A DNA stretch of 64,000 nt from Bacteroidales bacterium (lineage in GTDB: Bacteria > Bacteroidota > Bacteroidia > Bacteroidales > UBA932). The translations under genes were made by a program, and so were the position numbers. Where the stretch lies: contig JAEEJZ010000021.1 in NCBI GenBank assembly GCA_016282145.1, positions 1 through 64,000 on the forward strand, given 5' to 3'. Below are positions 19,401 through 26,811 of the stretch, piece after piece (within the stretch, counting starts at the first letter, position 1; each line of letters begins with the position of its first letter). The notes beneath the pieces were generated by a model. It did no database searches. It was not told the origin of the DNA and was given only the letters and a program-made list of their open reading frames with translations.

Positions 19401-19794
19401 CCAGGACATCAACGGCTTCTTCTCCGACAGTACGGAAGTGAAGGTCACCCTGCCCACGGACGAAAATCTTTCCTCGCTGGAACTGGTGCTCAGCGACGTG
19501 CCGGGCAAAGTGCTGGTGGACCTGCTGAACGAAGCCCGCAAGGAGGTGCTGCGTTCCTATGTGATCGACGGTCCCTGTACCCTGCAATTCCCCTACCTGC
19601 GGAAGGGCAAATACTGCATCCGCTTCACGGAGGACCTCAACCGCAATTCCATTGTCGATACCGGCTCGCTGCTGGAGCATCGGCAGCCGGAAAAGGTGCG
19701 CTTCCTGAAAATCAACGGCGACATCTTCCTCGACCTGCCCGAAAAGACGGAACTGAGCCAGAAAGCCTCCGTCAGCGAAATCTTTAAAGACTGA
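16489..19794 (+). CDS. RelA/SpoT (p)ppGpp synthetase fused in frame to Ig-like (Big_5-type) lipoprotein
   Basis: 1101 residues that look like two proteins. Residues 1-507 are a RelA/SpoT homologue: an HD domain (YIIHPIEVA, LLHDVFEDT, but KLADRLHSC where hydrolases normally have LHN), a synthetase domain (FDEIFDLYATRII, KSNGYEALHC, WVEVQIRSRRMDDIAERG) and a TGS domain (VVLFTQSGEQRTLPSG). The regulatory C-terminus (helical, zinc finger, ACT) is absent. Then a lipoprotein signal follows, LVPLLIFALIFLPIIFAPSC with lipobox cysteine 528, and an Ig-like domain (SIPPYITNIVPLPGSLNVP) plus about 450 residues seen in Bacteroidetes surface lipoproteins. No stop or ATG separates them. Either a real fusion, or two genes with the second starting at an in-frame CTG (17995). 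It overlaps genes on both sides. Confidence 0.8.
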   Translation: MSFSKFTIKDNRQIKEARESLMTLVRRRCPDAEEQATVERALRFVGESHKNIRRNTGEPYIIHPIEVAKIVITEIGLGYKSICAALLHDVFEDTGYDIEDIRSLFGDTIAALVEGMVKIKNVLDDESRKEYKSTENLQAENFRKILLTLSDDVRVILIKLADRLHSCRTLEAQTPRKRDKILSDIMYIFVPLAHRLGLYGIKSEMENTWLRYRRPEQWADISGRIERSTAICMPDIENFIDSVREMLDAAGIKYTIRQRVKTPYSIWYKMTAKEVSFDEIFDLYATRIIFTPKKGAEEHAEARRIYTLLRKAFPEKPERLRNWLDKPKSNGYEALHCTLQTQGGNWVEVQIRSRRMDDIAERGIAAHWAYKKEGFSSEENSEMDKWLSRLQHILSARDSDITTLLDMMHKGLTSPEVVLFTQSGEQRTLPSGSTVLDFAYSIHSDIGNKAIAAKVNGHLCDLDTTLSSGDRIEIITARNGAPQQQWLGFLHTKAARSRVSEYLRKAKKLVPLLIFALIFLPIIFAPSCANTTQSPTGGPKDSIPPYITNIVPLPGSLNVPTARTKIVFTFNEFVTIKDAKSIYLSPPLSKPAKARIMGKNLVVTFEEDLLPNTTYTLDLTGALADNNEGNMYPGYTYVFSTGERIDSLYITGIVQECTTLKPVKGATVMLYKNHADSAIFLERPIASVRTDDWGYFSLAYLQDTLYRLYAIKDDASDNIYDPQADLIAFYDSLVQPVLKVNDTVPELMKYEMKDTAACLARKTRYTLNLFRERPTKQYIVNKVRVKDRSSYITFMAPGAWIDSLWIKGYPDKRVITQFNIQQDSLEIWVNDPRPVPDTLHLYVNYRKTDTTGALKPHLEHVKLYREGMKRKAVGFNARKEIKHEDTICVFKLDVKGETVEQKGFDLEFQEPIIYENFDKLDFIMVNPKQKMSKGKFDVEKDSLNLRHFTIRPREKLLNGWEYRLKLPHRAFQDINGFFSDSTEVKVTLPTDENLSSLELVLSDVPGKVLVDLLNEARKEVLRSYVIDGPCTLQFPYLRKGKYCIRFTEDLNRNSIVDTGSLLEHRQPEKVRFLKINGDIFLDLPEKTELSQKASVSEIFKD
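17995..18072 (+). other. Junction: possible CTG-initiated lipoprotein start inside the RelA/SpoT frame
   Basis: The in-frame CTG at 17995 would give (M)RKAKKLVPLLIFALIFLPII and then APSC, an ideal lipoprotein signal: positive n-region, hydrophobic core and a cysteine at 18070-18072. The last residues of the RelA/SpoT part would double as the n-region. If used, the lipoprotein gene would be 17995-19794 (599 residues). No ATG, GTG or TTG is available in frame near here. ThiL in this window also appears to start at CTG. Confidence 0.45.
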
Positions 19795-20690
19795 TGAAAA
19801 GGAAACTCCTCATAGCCGCCATCCTCCTGCTTCCCGGACTCTGCTCCGCACGAAGCCGGCAGGCGGATACCGTACAATACAGCGCGGAATACCTAGATAC
19901 GGTCCAGGTCCGGAAAGGGACGATCATCAACGACTATACCACCCTCGGCTTCAACGCGGGCGTGACCTTTTCGCGGATGCTTTTCAATCCCGTCAAGGAC
20001 CACGATTTCGTCTTTGCGCCGCAATATTACTCCTTCTACTATACCCGGCATTGCAAGATGTTCGGCTACCTCCCCTACTTTGCCCTGAAAATCGGCGTGG
20101 AGTACGGCCACAACGGCTTCGAGTTCAAGACGAACAAGAGCACCGGCCTCATCTACCACGACAACGGCATCACCAAGTGCGATATGACGATGATCTCCGT
20201 CCCGGCGATGGCGGAAATCCACGTGGACATCGATCCCATCAAGGTTTTCGCCGATGTCGGCGCCTACGGCGGCTATCGCCTCACCATCAACCGCAGCTGG
20301 CCCGCCAGCCAGGACAAGTACATCGACGAGAAATACCATACCTCCTTCCGGGACTACGAACGCCGCTGGGACTACGGTCTGCACGGCGGCGCCGGCATCG
20401 CTTTCGTCTTCAGCCCGGTGGAAATCCACCTCGGCGCGATGGTCCGCTGGAGTTGGAGCGACCTCTATGCCCCGGATTACCTGGACGAGACCTATCACCC
20501 CTATCCCCGGAACACCTATTACTACCGCTTTGCCTCACCGCTGGACATCATGGTCTACGCCGGCGTGCACTTCCACCTGACCAAACGCAAGGGGAAGACC
20601 GTCAAGATGCTCAAGCGCGAGGCCTACGATATCGTTTATCCCAAGCCGACTGAAGATGAACCCAAGGTACCTCAATTGCCGAATCGGTAA
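19794..20690 (+). CDS. Outer-membrane beta-barrel protein (PorT-like)
   Basis: 298 residues, with a signal peptide (MKRKLLIAAILLLPGLCSARS). The mature part has many amphipathic strands with aromatic pairs (DFVFAPQYYSFYYTRH, KIGVEYGHNGFEF, VEIHLGAMVRWSWSDLY). It fits Bacteroidetes outer-membrane barrels such as PorT-like proteins, but I cannot assign a role. The C-terminus after the last strand (TKRKGKTVKMLKREAYDIV) is a positively charged extension of about 40 residues that would face the periplasm. Start TGATG overlaps the stop of the lipoprotein half upstream by one base. The last 35 bases overlap ispG. Confidence 0.75.
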   Translation: MKRKLLIAAILLLPGLCSARSRQADTVQYSAEYLDTVQVRKGTIINDYTTLGFNAGVTFSRMLFNPVKDHDFVFAPQYYSFYYTRHCKMFGYLPYFALKIGVEYGHNGFEFKTNKSTGLIYHDNGITKCDMTMISVPAMAEIHVDIDPIKVFADVGAYGGYRLTINRSWPASQDKYIDEKYHTSFRDYERRWDYGLHGGAGIAFVFSPVEIHLGAMVRWSWSDLYAPDYLDETYHPYPRNTYYYRFASPLDIMVYAGVHFHLTKRKGKTVKMLKREAYDIVYPKPTEDEPKVPQLPNR

Positions 20691-21909
20691 GGAACTGCTG
20701 ATCGGCCCCGGCGAGCCGCTGGTCATCCAGACGATGTGCAACACCCACACCTCCGATGTGGAAGCGACGCTCGCGCAATGCCTTGAACTGGCCGCCGCGG
20801 GAGCGCAGCTGATCCGGATCACCGTCCCCGGGCTCCAGGACATTCCCGCCCTGCGCGAAATCCACAGCCGCCTGCGTGCGGAAGACTGCCGGGTACCGCT
20901 CGTCGCCGATATCCACTTCTCGTCGGCAACGGCCTTCGAAGCGGCGAAGATCGTCGAGAAAGTGCGCATCAACCCCGGGAACTTCCATCCGGACCACGAG
21001 ATGGCGCGCCGCGAATTCGCCCGCTTCCTTGCGCTCTGCCGCGAACGGGGCACCGCCGTGCGCGTGGGCCTGAACCACGGCTCGCTGGGCAAGTACATCA
21101 CCGACCTCTACGGCAATACGCCCGAGGCGATGGCGCTTGCGGCGATGGAATGGCTGGAGATGTGCATCGAAGCGGAGTTCTTCAACGTGGTTGTCTCGCT
21201 CAAGGCCAGCAACACCGTGGTGATGGTGCAGGCCTACCGCGAACTGATGCGGCGGATGCAGGAACGCGGCTATGTCTTTCCCCTGCACCTGGGCGTCACG
21301 GAAGCGGGGAACGGCGAATCGGGCCGCATCAAGTCCTGCATCGGCATCGCCAGCCTGCTGCGCGAAGGCATCGGCAATACCTTGCGCGTATCGCTGACGG
21401 AACCGCCCGCAGCGGAACTGCCCGTCGCCGCCTATCTGGCCGCCCGTTACAGCCATAGGCCGATGCCGGAACTTTCCGAAGCGGAAAGGCGGATGCTCGA
21501 CGCCGCCTGCGAGTGGGGGCCGGTGCTGCTGAACCGCGAAATCGACGAAATTCCCGCTTCCGCGGGGCTGGATGCCCATCTGACGGATGAAATCATGCAG
21601 GCGGCAAGGCGCCGCTTCTACCGTCCCGAATACATCGCCTGCCCGGGCTGCGGCCGCACGATGTACGATTTGCAGGGCAGTTTCGAGCAGGTCAAGGCGC
21701 GCACCTCCCACCTCAAGGGGATGGTCATCGCCGTGATGGGCTGCATCGTCAACGGTCCCGGCGAGATGGCGGATGCCGACTGGGGCTATGTGGGAGAAGG
21801 CGGCGGCAAGGTGTCCATCTACCGCAAGGGCGAACCCGTCCTGCGGCACGTTCCCGACAGCGAGGCGATCGACCGCCTGCTGGAACTCATTGAAAAGGAA
21901 GGGGCCTAG
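20656..21909 (+). CDS. ispG: 4-hydroxy-3-methylbut-2-enyl diphosphate synthase IspG (compact form)
   Basis: IspG makes HMBDP from MEcPP in the non-mevalonate isoprenoid pathway with a [4Fe-4S] cluster. The TIM-barrel part is clear: PLVIQTMCNTHT, PLVADIHF, VRINPGNF, VGLNHGSLG, SLKASNTVVMVQ and LHLGVTEAGNGE. The Fe-S part has the ligand motifs CPGCGRT and MGCIVNGPGE. At 417 residues it is much shorter than the roughly 600-residue three-domain IspG usual in Bacteroidetes. Only about 100 residues lie between the barrel and the Fe-S domain where those enzymes carry an extra domain. It overlaps the barrel protein by 35 bases. Its TAG stop shares CTAG with the stop of the convergent DUF1846 gene. 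Confidence 0.92.
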   Translation: MNPRYLNCRIGKELLIGPGEPLVIQTMCNTHTSDVEATLAQCLELAAAGAQLIRITVPGLQDIPALREIHSRLRAEDCRVPLVADIHFSSATAFEAAKIVEKVRINPGNFHPDHEMARREFARFLALCRERGTAVRVGLNHGSLGKYITDLYGNTPEAMALAAMEWLEMCIEAEFFNVVVSLKASNTVVMVQAYRELMRRMQERGYVFPLHLGVTEAGNGESGRIKSCIGIASLLREGIGNTLRVSLTEPPAAELPVAAYLAARYSHRPMPELSEAERRMLDAACEWGPVLLNREIDEIPASAGLDAHLTDEIMQAARRRFYRPEYIACPGCGRTMYDLQGSFEQVKARTSHLKGMVIAVMGCIVNGPGEMADADWGYVGEGGGKVSIYRKGEPVLRHVPDSEAIDRLLELIEKEGA

Positions 21910-23369
21910 CCTTTCTTGACCGGGTCGCAGGTCAGCCCTACCCCCAGTTTCCTGAAGATTTTCTGATCCACCTCGCTGAGCATGACGGTGGAATGCACCT
22001 GGCAGCCCGCCAGTTCCGGCAGTTTGTCCAGGGCACGCCGGCAGTTCTCATCCTCGTGGCTGAGCATGGAAAGCGCGACCAGCACTTCGTCCGTATGCAG
22101 ACGCGGATTGTGGCCGTGCAGGTACTGTACCTTGGTTTTCTGGATGGGCTCGATCATCTTCTCCGGGATGAGTTTGACCTTGTGGTCGATGCCCGCGAGG
22201 TACTTGGTGGCGTTCAGGATCAACGCCGCGCTCGGGCCGAGCAGCGCGCTGGTTTCCGCGGAAAGCAGCGTGCCGTCCGCCAACTCGATGGCGGACGAAG
22301 GAACGCCGGAGCGTTCCTTCCGCTCTCGCGCGGCGACCGTCGTCCGGCGCCAGCTGGTATCGATGCCCGCCCGCTTCATCAGCAGGGAGATCTTATTGAC
22401 CTCGGCGTCGTTGCAGTCGCCTTCGGCCAGTTTGTTGAGGGCCGTATAGTAGCGGCGGATGATCTCGTCCTTCGCCGCCTTGGCGCAGACCTCATCGTCA
22501 CAGATGCAGTTGCCCACCATATTCACGCCCATATCCGTAGGCGACTTGTAGGGGCTCTCTCCGTAGATGCCCTCGAAGAGCGCGTTCAGGACGGGGAAGA
22601 TCTCGATGTCGCGGTTGTAATTCACCGCGGTCTTGCCATAGGCTTCCAGATGGAAGGGATCTATCATATTGACATCGTCCAGGTCGGCCGTGGCCGCCTC
22701 GTAGGCGATGTTGACGGGATGCATCAGGGGCATGTTCCAGACCGGGAAGGTCTCGAACTTCGCATAACCCGCCTTGACGCCCCGCTTCTGCTCCTGGTAG
22801 AGCTGGCTCAGGCAGACGGCCATCTTGCCGCTACCGGGACCGGGGGCCGTCACCACCACCAGCGGACGGGTCGTCTCCACGTAATCGTTCTTGCCGAAGC
22901 CTTCGTCGGAATCGATTAGGGCGACATTGTGCGGATAGCCTTCGATGGTATGGTGATAGTAGGTACGGATGCCCATGCGCTCCAGTTTCTGGCGGTAGGC
23001 ATCGGCACTGGACTGCCCGTTATAGTGGGTAATGACGACGGAACCGACCAGGAAACCCCGCTTGACGAATTCTTCGCGCAGGCGGAGGACGTCCATATCG
23101 TAGGTGATGCCCAGGTCGCCCCGGATCTTGTTCTTTTCGATATCGACGGCACTGATCACGATGACGATTTCCACGCAGTCCTCCAACTGGGTGAGCATCT
23201 TGAGCTTACTGTCCGGCTGGAAGCCCGGCAGCACGCGGCTGGCGTGAAAATCATCGAAGAGTTTGCCGCCGAACTCCATGTACAATTTGTCCCCGAACTG
23301 GGCAATCCGCTCACGGATGTGCTCCGACTGGATGCGCAGGTACTTGTCGTTGTCAAAACCGATTCTCAT
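21906..23369 (-). CDS. DUF1846 family protein
   Basis: 487 residues. The N-terminus RIGFDNDKYLRIQSEHIRERI, the segment VVVTAPGPGSGKMAVCLSQLY with a P-loop-like glycine stretch, and the body FPVWNMPLMHPVNIAYEAATADLDD are characteristic of DUF1846, a conserved soluble family of unknown biochemical role that is widespread in Firmicutes and Bacteroidetes. The length is normal. On the minus strand it begins 10 bases after the rlmI-like gene ends, so it is probably the last gene of a minus-strand operon (lipoprotein, exonuclease, methyltransferase, DUF1846). It shares a CTAG palindrome with the ispG stop. Confidence 0.9.
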   Translation of the reverse strand: MRIGFDNDKYLRIQSEHIRERIAQFGDKLYMEFGGKLFDDFHASRVLPGFQPDSKLKMLTQLEDCVEIVIVISAVDIEKNKIRGDLGITYDMDVLRLREEFVKRGFLVGSVVITHYNGQSSADAYRQKLERMGIRTYYHHTIEGYPHNVALIDSDEGFGKNDYVETTRPLVVVTAPGPGSGKMAVCLSQLYQEQKRGVKAGYAKFETFPVWNMPLMHPVNIAYEAATADLDDVNMIDPFHLEAYGKTAVNYNRDIEIFPVLNALFEGIYGESPYKSPTDMGVNMVGNCICDDEVCAKAAKDEIIRRYYTALNKLAEGDCNDAEVNKISLLMKRAGIDTSWRRTTVAARERKERSGVPSSAIELADGTLLSAETSALLGPSAALILNATKYLAGIDHKVKLIPEKMIEPIQKTKVQYLHGHNPRLHTDEVLVALSMLSHEDENCRRALDKLPELAGCQVHSTVMLSEVDQKIFRKLGVGLTCDPVKKG

Positions 23370-23379
23370 ATACTACTAA

Positions 23380-24570
23380 TTAATCTACATACAAAAGCAG
23401 GCCTTTCAGGTACTCCCCTTCCGGATGATAGATGTTCACCGGATGGTCGGCCCCCTGGCAGAGGCGGTCGAGGATGCGCACGCGGCGGCCGGTCTGCGCG
23501 GCCGCGGAGAACACGGTCAGGGCAAAGGTCTCCTTGTCCACCACCTGCGAACAGCTGAAGGTGAAGATCAGGCCACCCGGTGCCACCTTGGCGATGGCCG
23601 CGGCATTGAGGCGCTGATAGGCGCGCAGGCCGTTTTTCAGGGCGCCCCGGTGCTTGGCGAATGCCGGCGGATCGACGATCATCAGCTCGTATTCCCCTTC
23701 GCCCACCGCCGCAAGGAAGTCCAGCGCATCGCCGGTCACGTTCCGCACGGCCTCAGGGGAGGCTCCGTTCAGTTTGAGGTTCTGCTCCGTCAGCGCCATC
23801 GCGCGCGCCGAAGAATCGACGCTCGTAACGCTGAGCGCTCCGCCCGCGAGGGCATAAACCGAAAAACCGCCGGTATAGCAGAAGAGGTTGAGGACGCGCC
23901 TTCCGGCCGCCAGTTTTCCGACGAGCGCCCGGTTGTCCCGCTGATCGAGGAAGAAGCCGGTTTTCTGCCCTTCCTCCCAGTTCACCAGGAAGCAGTGGCC
24001 GTTTTCCAGCACTTCCAGCGACGAGGCCTCGAAGCCCGGCGCCTTGTAGAGATAGCCGTCCACCAGTTCCAGGCCGGCCTTGAAGGGCGCCGTATGCTCG
24101 CTTTTATTATAAACCGCTTTCAGTTCGTCTCCGAAGATTTCCTGCAGCGCGGCGCTGATGTTCTTCGCCGCCCGGAACATACCGGCACTGTGCGCCTGCA
24201 TCACGCAGACGCCATCGTACCAGTCGATGATCAGGCCGGGAAGGCCGTCGCCTTCTCCGTGCACCAGGCGGAAGGCGTTGGTGTCGCCGGCAAAGAGACC
24301 GAGGGAACGGCGGACCGCCACGGCCGCCGAGAGGGTTTCCGTCCAGAAGGAAGGGTCGTGGGGATTGGCCAGGAACGAAAGGATCCTGACGGTGATGGAG
24401 CCGATCTGATAGTGCCCGGAGGCCAGGTAATGCCCGTCCGCGGCATAGACATCCACAATGTCCCCTTCGGCGGGGTGACCGACTATCTGAGCGACTGCAC
24501 CGGAGAACACCCAGGGGTGAAAACGCATCAGAGACTCTTCCCTGCCTTTTTTGAGATAAATCTTCGTCAT
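23380..24570 (-). CDS. rlmI: Class I SAM-dependent rRNA methyltransferase, RlmI-like
   Basis: 396 residues. An N-terminal PUA-like domain (RFHPWVFSGAVAQIVGHPAEGDIVDVY), a middle EEHEE-type domain (GLPGLIIDWYDGVCVMQ) and a Rossmann methyltransferase domain (GQKTGFFLDQRDNR, VLNLFCYTGGFSVYA, VDSSARAM, MIVDPPAFAK, FTFSCSQ) match the RlmI/YccW family that methylates C5 of a 23S rRNA cytosine. The catalytic cysteine would be in FTFSCSQ. The exact target in this organism is inferred. It overlaps the upstream exonuclease gene by 4 bases (ATGA). Confidence 0.9.
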   Translation of the reverse strand: MTKIYLKKGREESLMRFHPWVFSGAVAQIVGHPAEGDIVDVYAADGHYLASGHYQIGSITVRILSFLANPHDPSFWTETLSAAVAVRRSLGLFAGDTNAFRLVHGEGDGLPGLIIDWYDGVCVMQAHSAGMFRAAKNISAALQEIFGDELKAVYNKSEHTAPFKAGLELVDGYLYKAPGFEASSLEVLENGHCFLVNWEEGQKTGFFLDQRDNRALVGKLAAGRRVLNLFCYTGGFSVYALAGGALSVTSVDSSARAMALTEQNLKLNGASPEAVRNVTGDALDFLAAVGEGEYELMIVDPPAFAKHRGALKNGLRAYQRLNAAAIAKVAPGGLIFTFSCSQVVDKETFALTVFSAAAQTGRRVRILDRLCQGADHPVNIYHPEGEYLKGLLLYVD

Positions 24571-25190
24571 TGTCCTACGACTTCCAGATTATGTACGCCC
24601 AGCGGTGATTTCGGCGTGTCCAGCAGTTTTCTATACATCTCCAGACAGACCCAGGCATCCGTAGCCGAATACATCTTCTGGGCGGGGGTGAGCGTCTCCG
24701 CCTCCCAGTTGCTGAGCTGCTGTGCCTTGGACACCTTGAGCCCCAGGATATTGGCGGCCAGTTTCTTCACGCTCTTGTCCTTGATGCCCCATTCCCAGGC
24801 AATCATCTGCAGGTCCACGTAACCGTGGGGGTCAAAGCGGGAGAAGCGCTGGAGCCCGCGCACGTCGTCCCGCACCGCAGCCCCGATCTTCAGGATTTCG
24901 CGCGAGGACATGATCTTGCAGAGCCCCTTGGGCATACCGATCTTCTGGGTCCGGAAAAGGAAAGCGTGGTCCGGTCCGGAGAGTTGGAGCAGCGCCACGC
25001 CGTGGTTGCGCTGACCCGGCGAAAAGACGGGTCTGGACTCGGTATCGAAGCCAATCAGGGGCTGTTCTTTCAGATAGGCAATCGCGCGGTTGAGTTCCCG
25101 GCCTTCCCGATCTATCGTGTGAATCTCTCCGGGGAAGGAGCACAGGGGCATAGCCTCTATCTCTTCTGCAGCGACGCTAATCTTGAACAT
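24567..25190 (-). CDS. 3'-5' exonuclease, RNase D-like DEDD domain
   Basis: 207 residues from ATG 25190; the track start at 25223 lies inside the upstream gene. The DEDDy motifs are LIGFDTES (ExoI, DxE), VRDDVRGLQ and VDLQMIAWEW (ExoII), and YSATDAWVCLEMY (ExoIII, YxxxD). This is a stand-alone catalytic domain without the HRDC domains of full RNase D, a form common in Bacteroidetes. Likely an RNA- or DNA-processing exonuclease in the cytoplasm. The start overlaps the end of the lipoprotein gene by 14 bases and its end overlaps rlmI by 4. Confidence 0.88.
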   Translation of the reverse strand: MFKISVAAEEIEAMPLCSFPGEIHTIDREGRELNRAIAYLKEQPLIGFDTESRPVFSPGQRNHGVALLQLSGPDHAFLFRTQKIGMPKGLCKIMSSREILKIGAAVRDDVRGLQRFSRFDPHGYVDLQMIAWEWGIKDKSVKKLAANILGLKVSKAQQLSNWEAETLTPAQKMYSATDAWVCLEMYRKLLDTPKSPLGVHNLEVVGQ

Positions 25191-26322
25191 AGAAGGAGCG
25201 GGTCTTTTCGGGAGCGGACTCAATGGCCTGAACCGTCAGCGGAGCCGCATAACGGTCGGAATAAGGAATCAGCGAAGGCGTAGTCAGGAACGCCTCGGCA
25301 CGGGGATGGGCGATGCGGAAGGAGAAAAGTCCCCGCTCGCGCATCAGGGCATAGCATTGGCGCAGGACGCAGTCATCCGGCACCAGGATTTTCAGATCGT
25401 CGGCGATGGAACCGCGATATTGCAGCGATTCCGGGTTCATCACGGAGAGGAGCGCGTCCACCCGTTCATACAAGGCATCGACATCCTGTCCCGGCTCGTC
25501 CACGATCAGATAATTCAGTTTACCGCGTACGCCGGAGGCGATGTAATCGTCAAAGAAGCCCGTCAGCAGGTCGCTGGAATCCCGGGGAGCAAGCACGGTG
25601 CAGGCAGAAGCATTGAGCCCTTTCTGGTGACAGCGATAGGAGAAGAGCGAAGAATAGATGCCGGAGGAGAGGTTGGCTCGGTCCGTCAGGACGCCCAGGT
25701 TGAAGTCTCCGTCCACCTGCCCGAAGATTTCATCCAGCATGCACTGCAGAGGAGAGAGCACCGGTATCCGGCAGCCCATCTGCTGGAAAAGGGTATCTAC
25801 GTCGAACTGTCCGTAAGCGGCCATGCAGGAGGAGGCCAGGATCAGCACCTTCGCAGGCGCTTTCCGCATTCCGCCTTCCAGGTCATAGGGACTCAGGTAA
25901 CAGGTGGTATCCAGGGCGGCGAGCACATCCCGCACGCAGAGTTCCCGCAGAAGGGTACCGTCATCCTGCGCAAGAAGGGCGGCATAGGGCGCGCCCGTCT
26001 CATCCAGGATTCCGGAGAAGCACTCCCCCGAGAAATCCGGCAGACCGTCCGGAATTGCACGGCTGGAGGCATTGTCAAAACGGTCCGCACAAAGGAAAGC
26101 GTCGGTCAGGGCCACCACTTCCCTCGGTTCGCCGATGATAAAAACTGAACCCTCCTTCGCGGAGGGCAGCTGTCCCTTGAGGAGACGGTGGGAGGGATTT
26201 TCCTTATCCGCGACAATCTCACGTACAATGGGGACGGCGGGACGCGGGGTGGCAACATGCACCTTGCAGGAACAAAGTGCCGCTGCAACAGCCACCAGGG
26301 AAAGTATGCTTAGTCTTCTCAT
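25177..26322 (-). CDS. Lipoprotein of unknown function
   Basis: 381 residues from ATG 26322. MRRLSILSLVAVAAALCSCKV is a lipoprotein signal with the lipobox CSC. The mature part has Rossmann-like or periplasmic-binding-like strands (SVFIIGEPREVVALTDAF, AKVLILASSCMAAYG, LNYLIVDEPGQDVDALY), which hints at a periplasmic sugar- or ligand-binding fold, but I recognise no family. It is the first gene of the four-gene minus-strand operon. A TACCTTGC box lies 4 bases before the start, divergent from the DUF486 gene promoter. Confidence 0.7.
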   Translation of the reverse strand: MRRLSILSLVAVAAALCSCKVHVATPRPAVPIVREIVADKENPSHRLLKGQLPSAKEGSVFIIGEPREVVALTDAFLCADRFDNASSRAIPDGLPDFSGECFSGILDETGAPYAALLAQDDGTLLRELCVRDVLAALDTTCYLSPYDLEGGMRKAPAKVLILASSCMAAYGQFDVDTLFQQMGCRIPVLSPLQCMLDEIFGQVDGDFNLGVLTDRANLSSGIYSSLFSYRCHQKGLNASACTVLAPRDSSDLLTGFFDDYIASGVRGKLNYLIVDEPGQDVDALYERVDALLSVMNPESLQYRGSIADDLKILVPDDCVLRQCYALMRERGLFSFRIAHPRAEAFLTTPSLIPYSDRYAAPLTVQAIESAPEKTRSFYVQD

Positions 26323-26380
26323 TACTGCAAGGTATGAATCATACAAAGATAGCGAAAAGCCGAAAAAAATCAAAAATTAT

Positions 26381-26388
26381 TATCTTTG
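26381..26388 (+). promoter_or_regulatory. -7 box (TATCTTTG) for the DUF486 gene
   Basis: A perfect TAnnTTTG ending 7 bases before the ATG at 26396. Confidence 0.6.
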
Positions 26389-26395
26389 CACCCCT

Positions 26396-26764
26396 ATGAA
26401 CGGATTTTGGACGATATTGATGCTCGTTTTTTCGAACATCTTCATGACTTTCGCCTGGTATGGGCATCTGAAGCTCAACGAAATGAAGATCTCCGACAGC
26501 TGGCCCCTCATTGGCGTCATCCTCTTCTCCTGGGGCATCGCTTTCTTCGAATACTGCCTGACGGTTCCGGCCAACCGCATCGGTTTCAACGAGAACGGCG
26601 GTCCGTTCAACCTTATGCAACTGAAGGTCATCCAGGAGGTCATTTCGCTGATGGTGTTCACCATTGTCGTTTCCTTCGTTTTCAAGGGGCAGCCCATCCA
26701 GTGGAACCACATCGCCGCTTTCGCCTGCATCATCCTCGCCGTCTTCTTCGTCTTTCTCAAGTAG
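26396..26764 (+). CDS. DMT-type small membrane protein (DUF486)
   Basis: 122 residues from ATG 26396; the track ORF (26072) starts inside the divergent lipoprotein gene. Four membrane segments, with family hallmarks NIFMTFAWYGHLKL, SWGIAFFEYCLTVPANRIG and QLKVIQEVISLMVF. DUF486 belongs to the drug/metabolite transporter superfamily as a half-size unit, probably working as a dimer. The substrate is unknown. Single gene with its own promoter. Confidence 0.88.
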   Translation: MNGFWTILMLVFSNIFMTFAWYGHLKLNEMKISDSWPLIGVILFSWGIAFFEYCLTVPANRIGFNENGGPFNLMQLKVIQEVISLMVFTIVVSFVFKGQPIQWNHIAAFACIILAVFFVFLK

Positions 26765-26811
26765 AGGGCGGAACGCTTGCAACATTTCCAAGAATTTGTT
26801 TACTTTGTCAT

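Noticed and set aside
17887-19680. 597-residue minus-strand ORF
   Set aside because: Antisense shadow of the lipoprotein half of the RelA/SpoT fusion, with no domain of its own.
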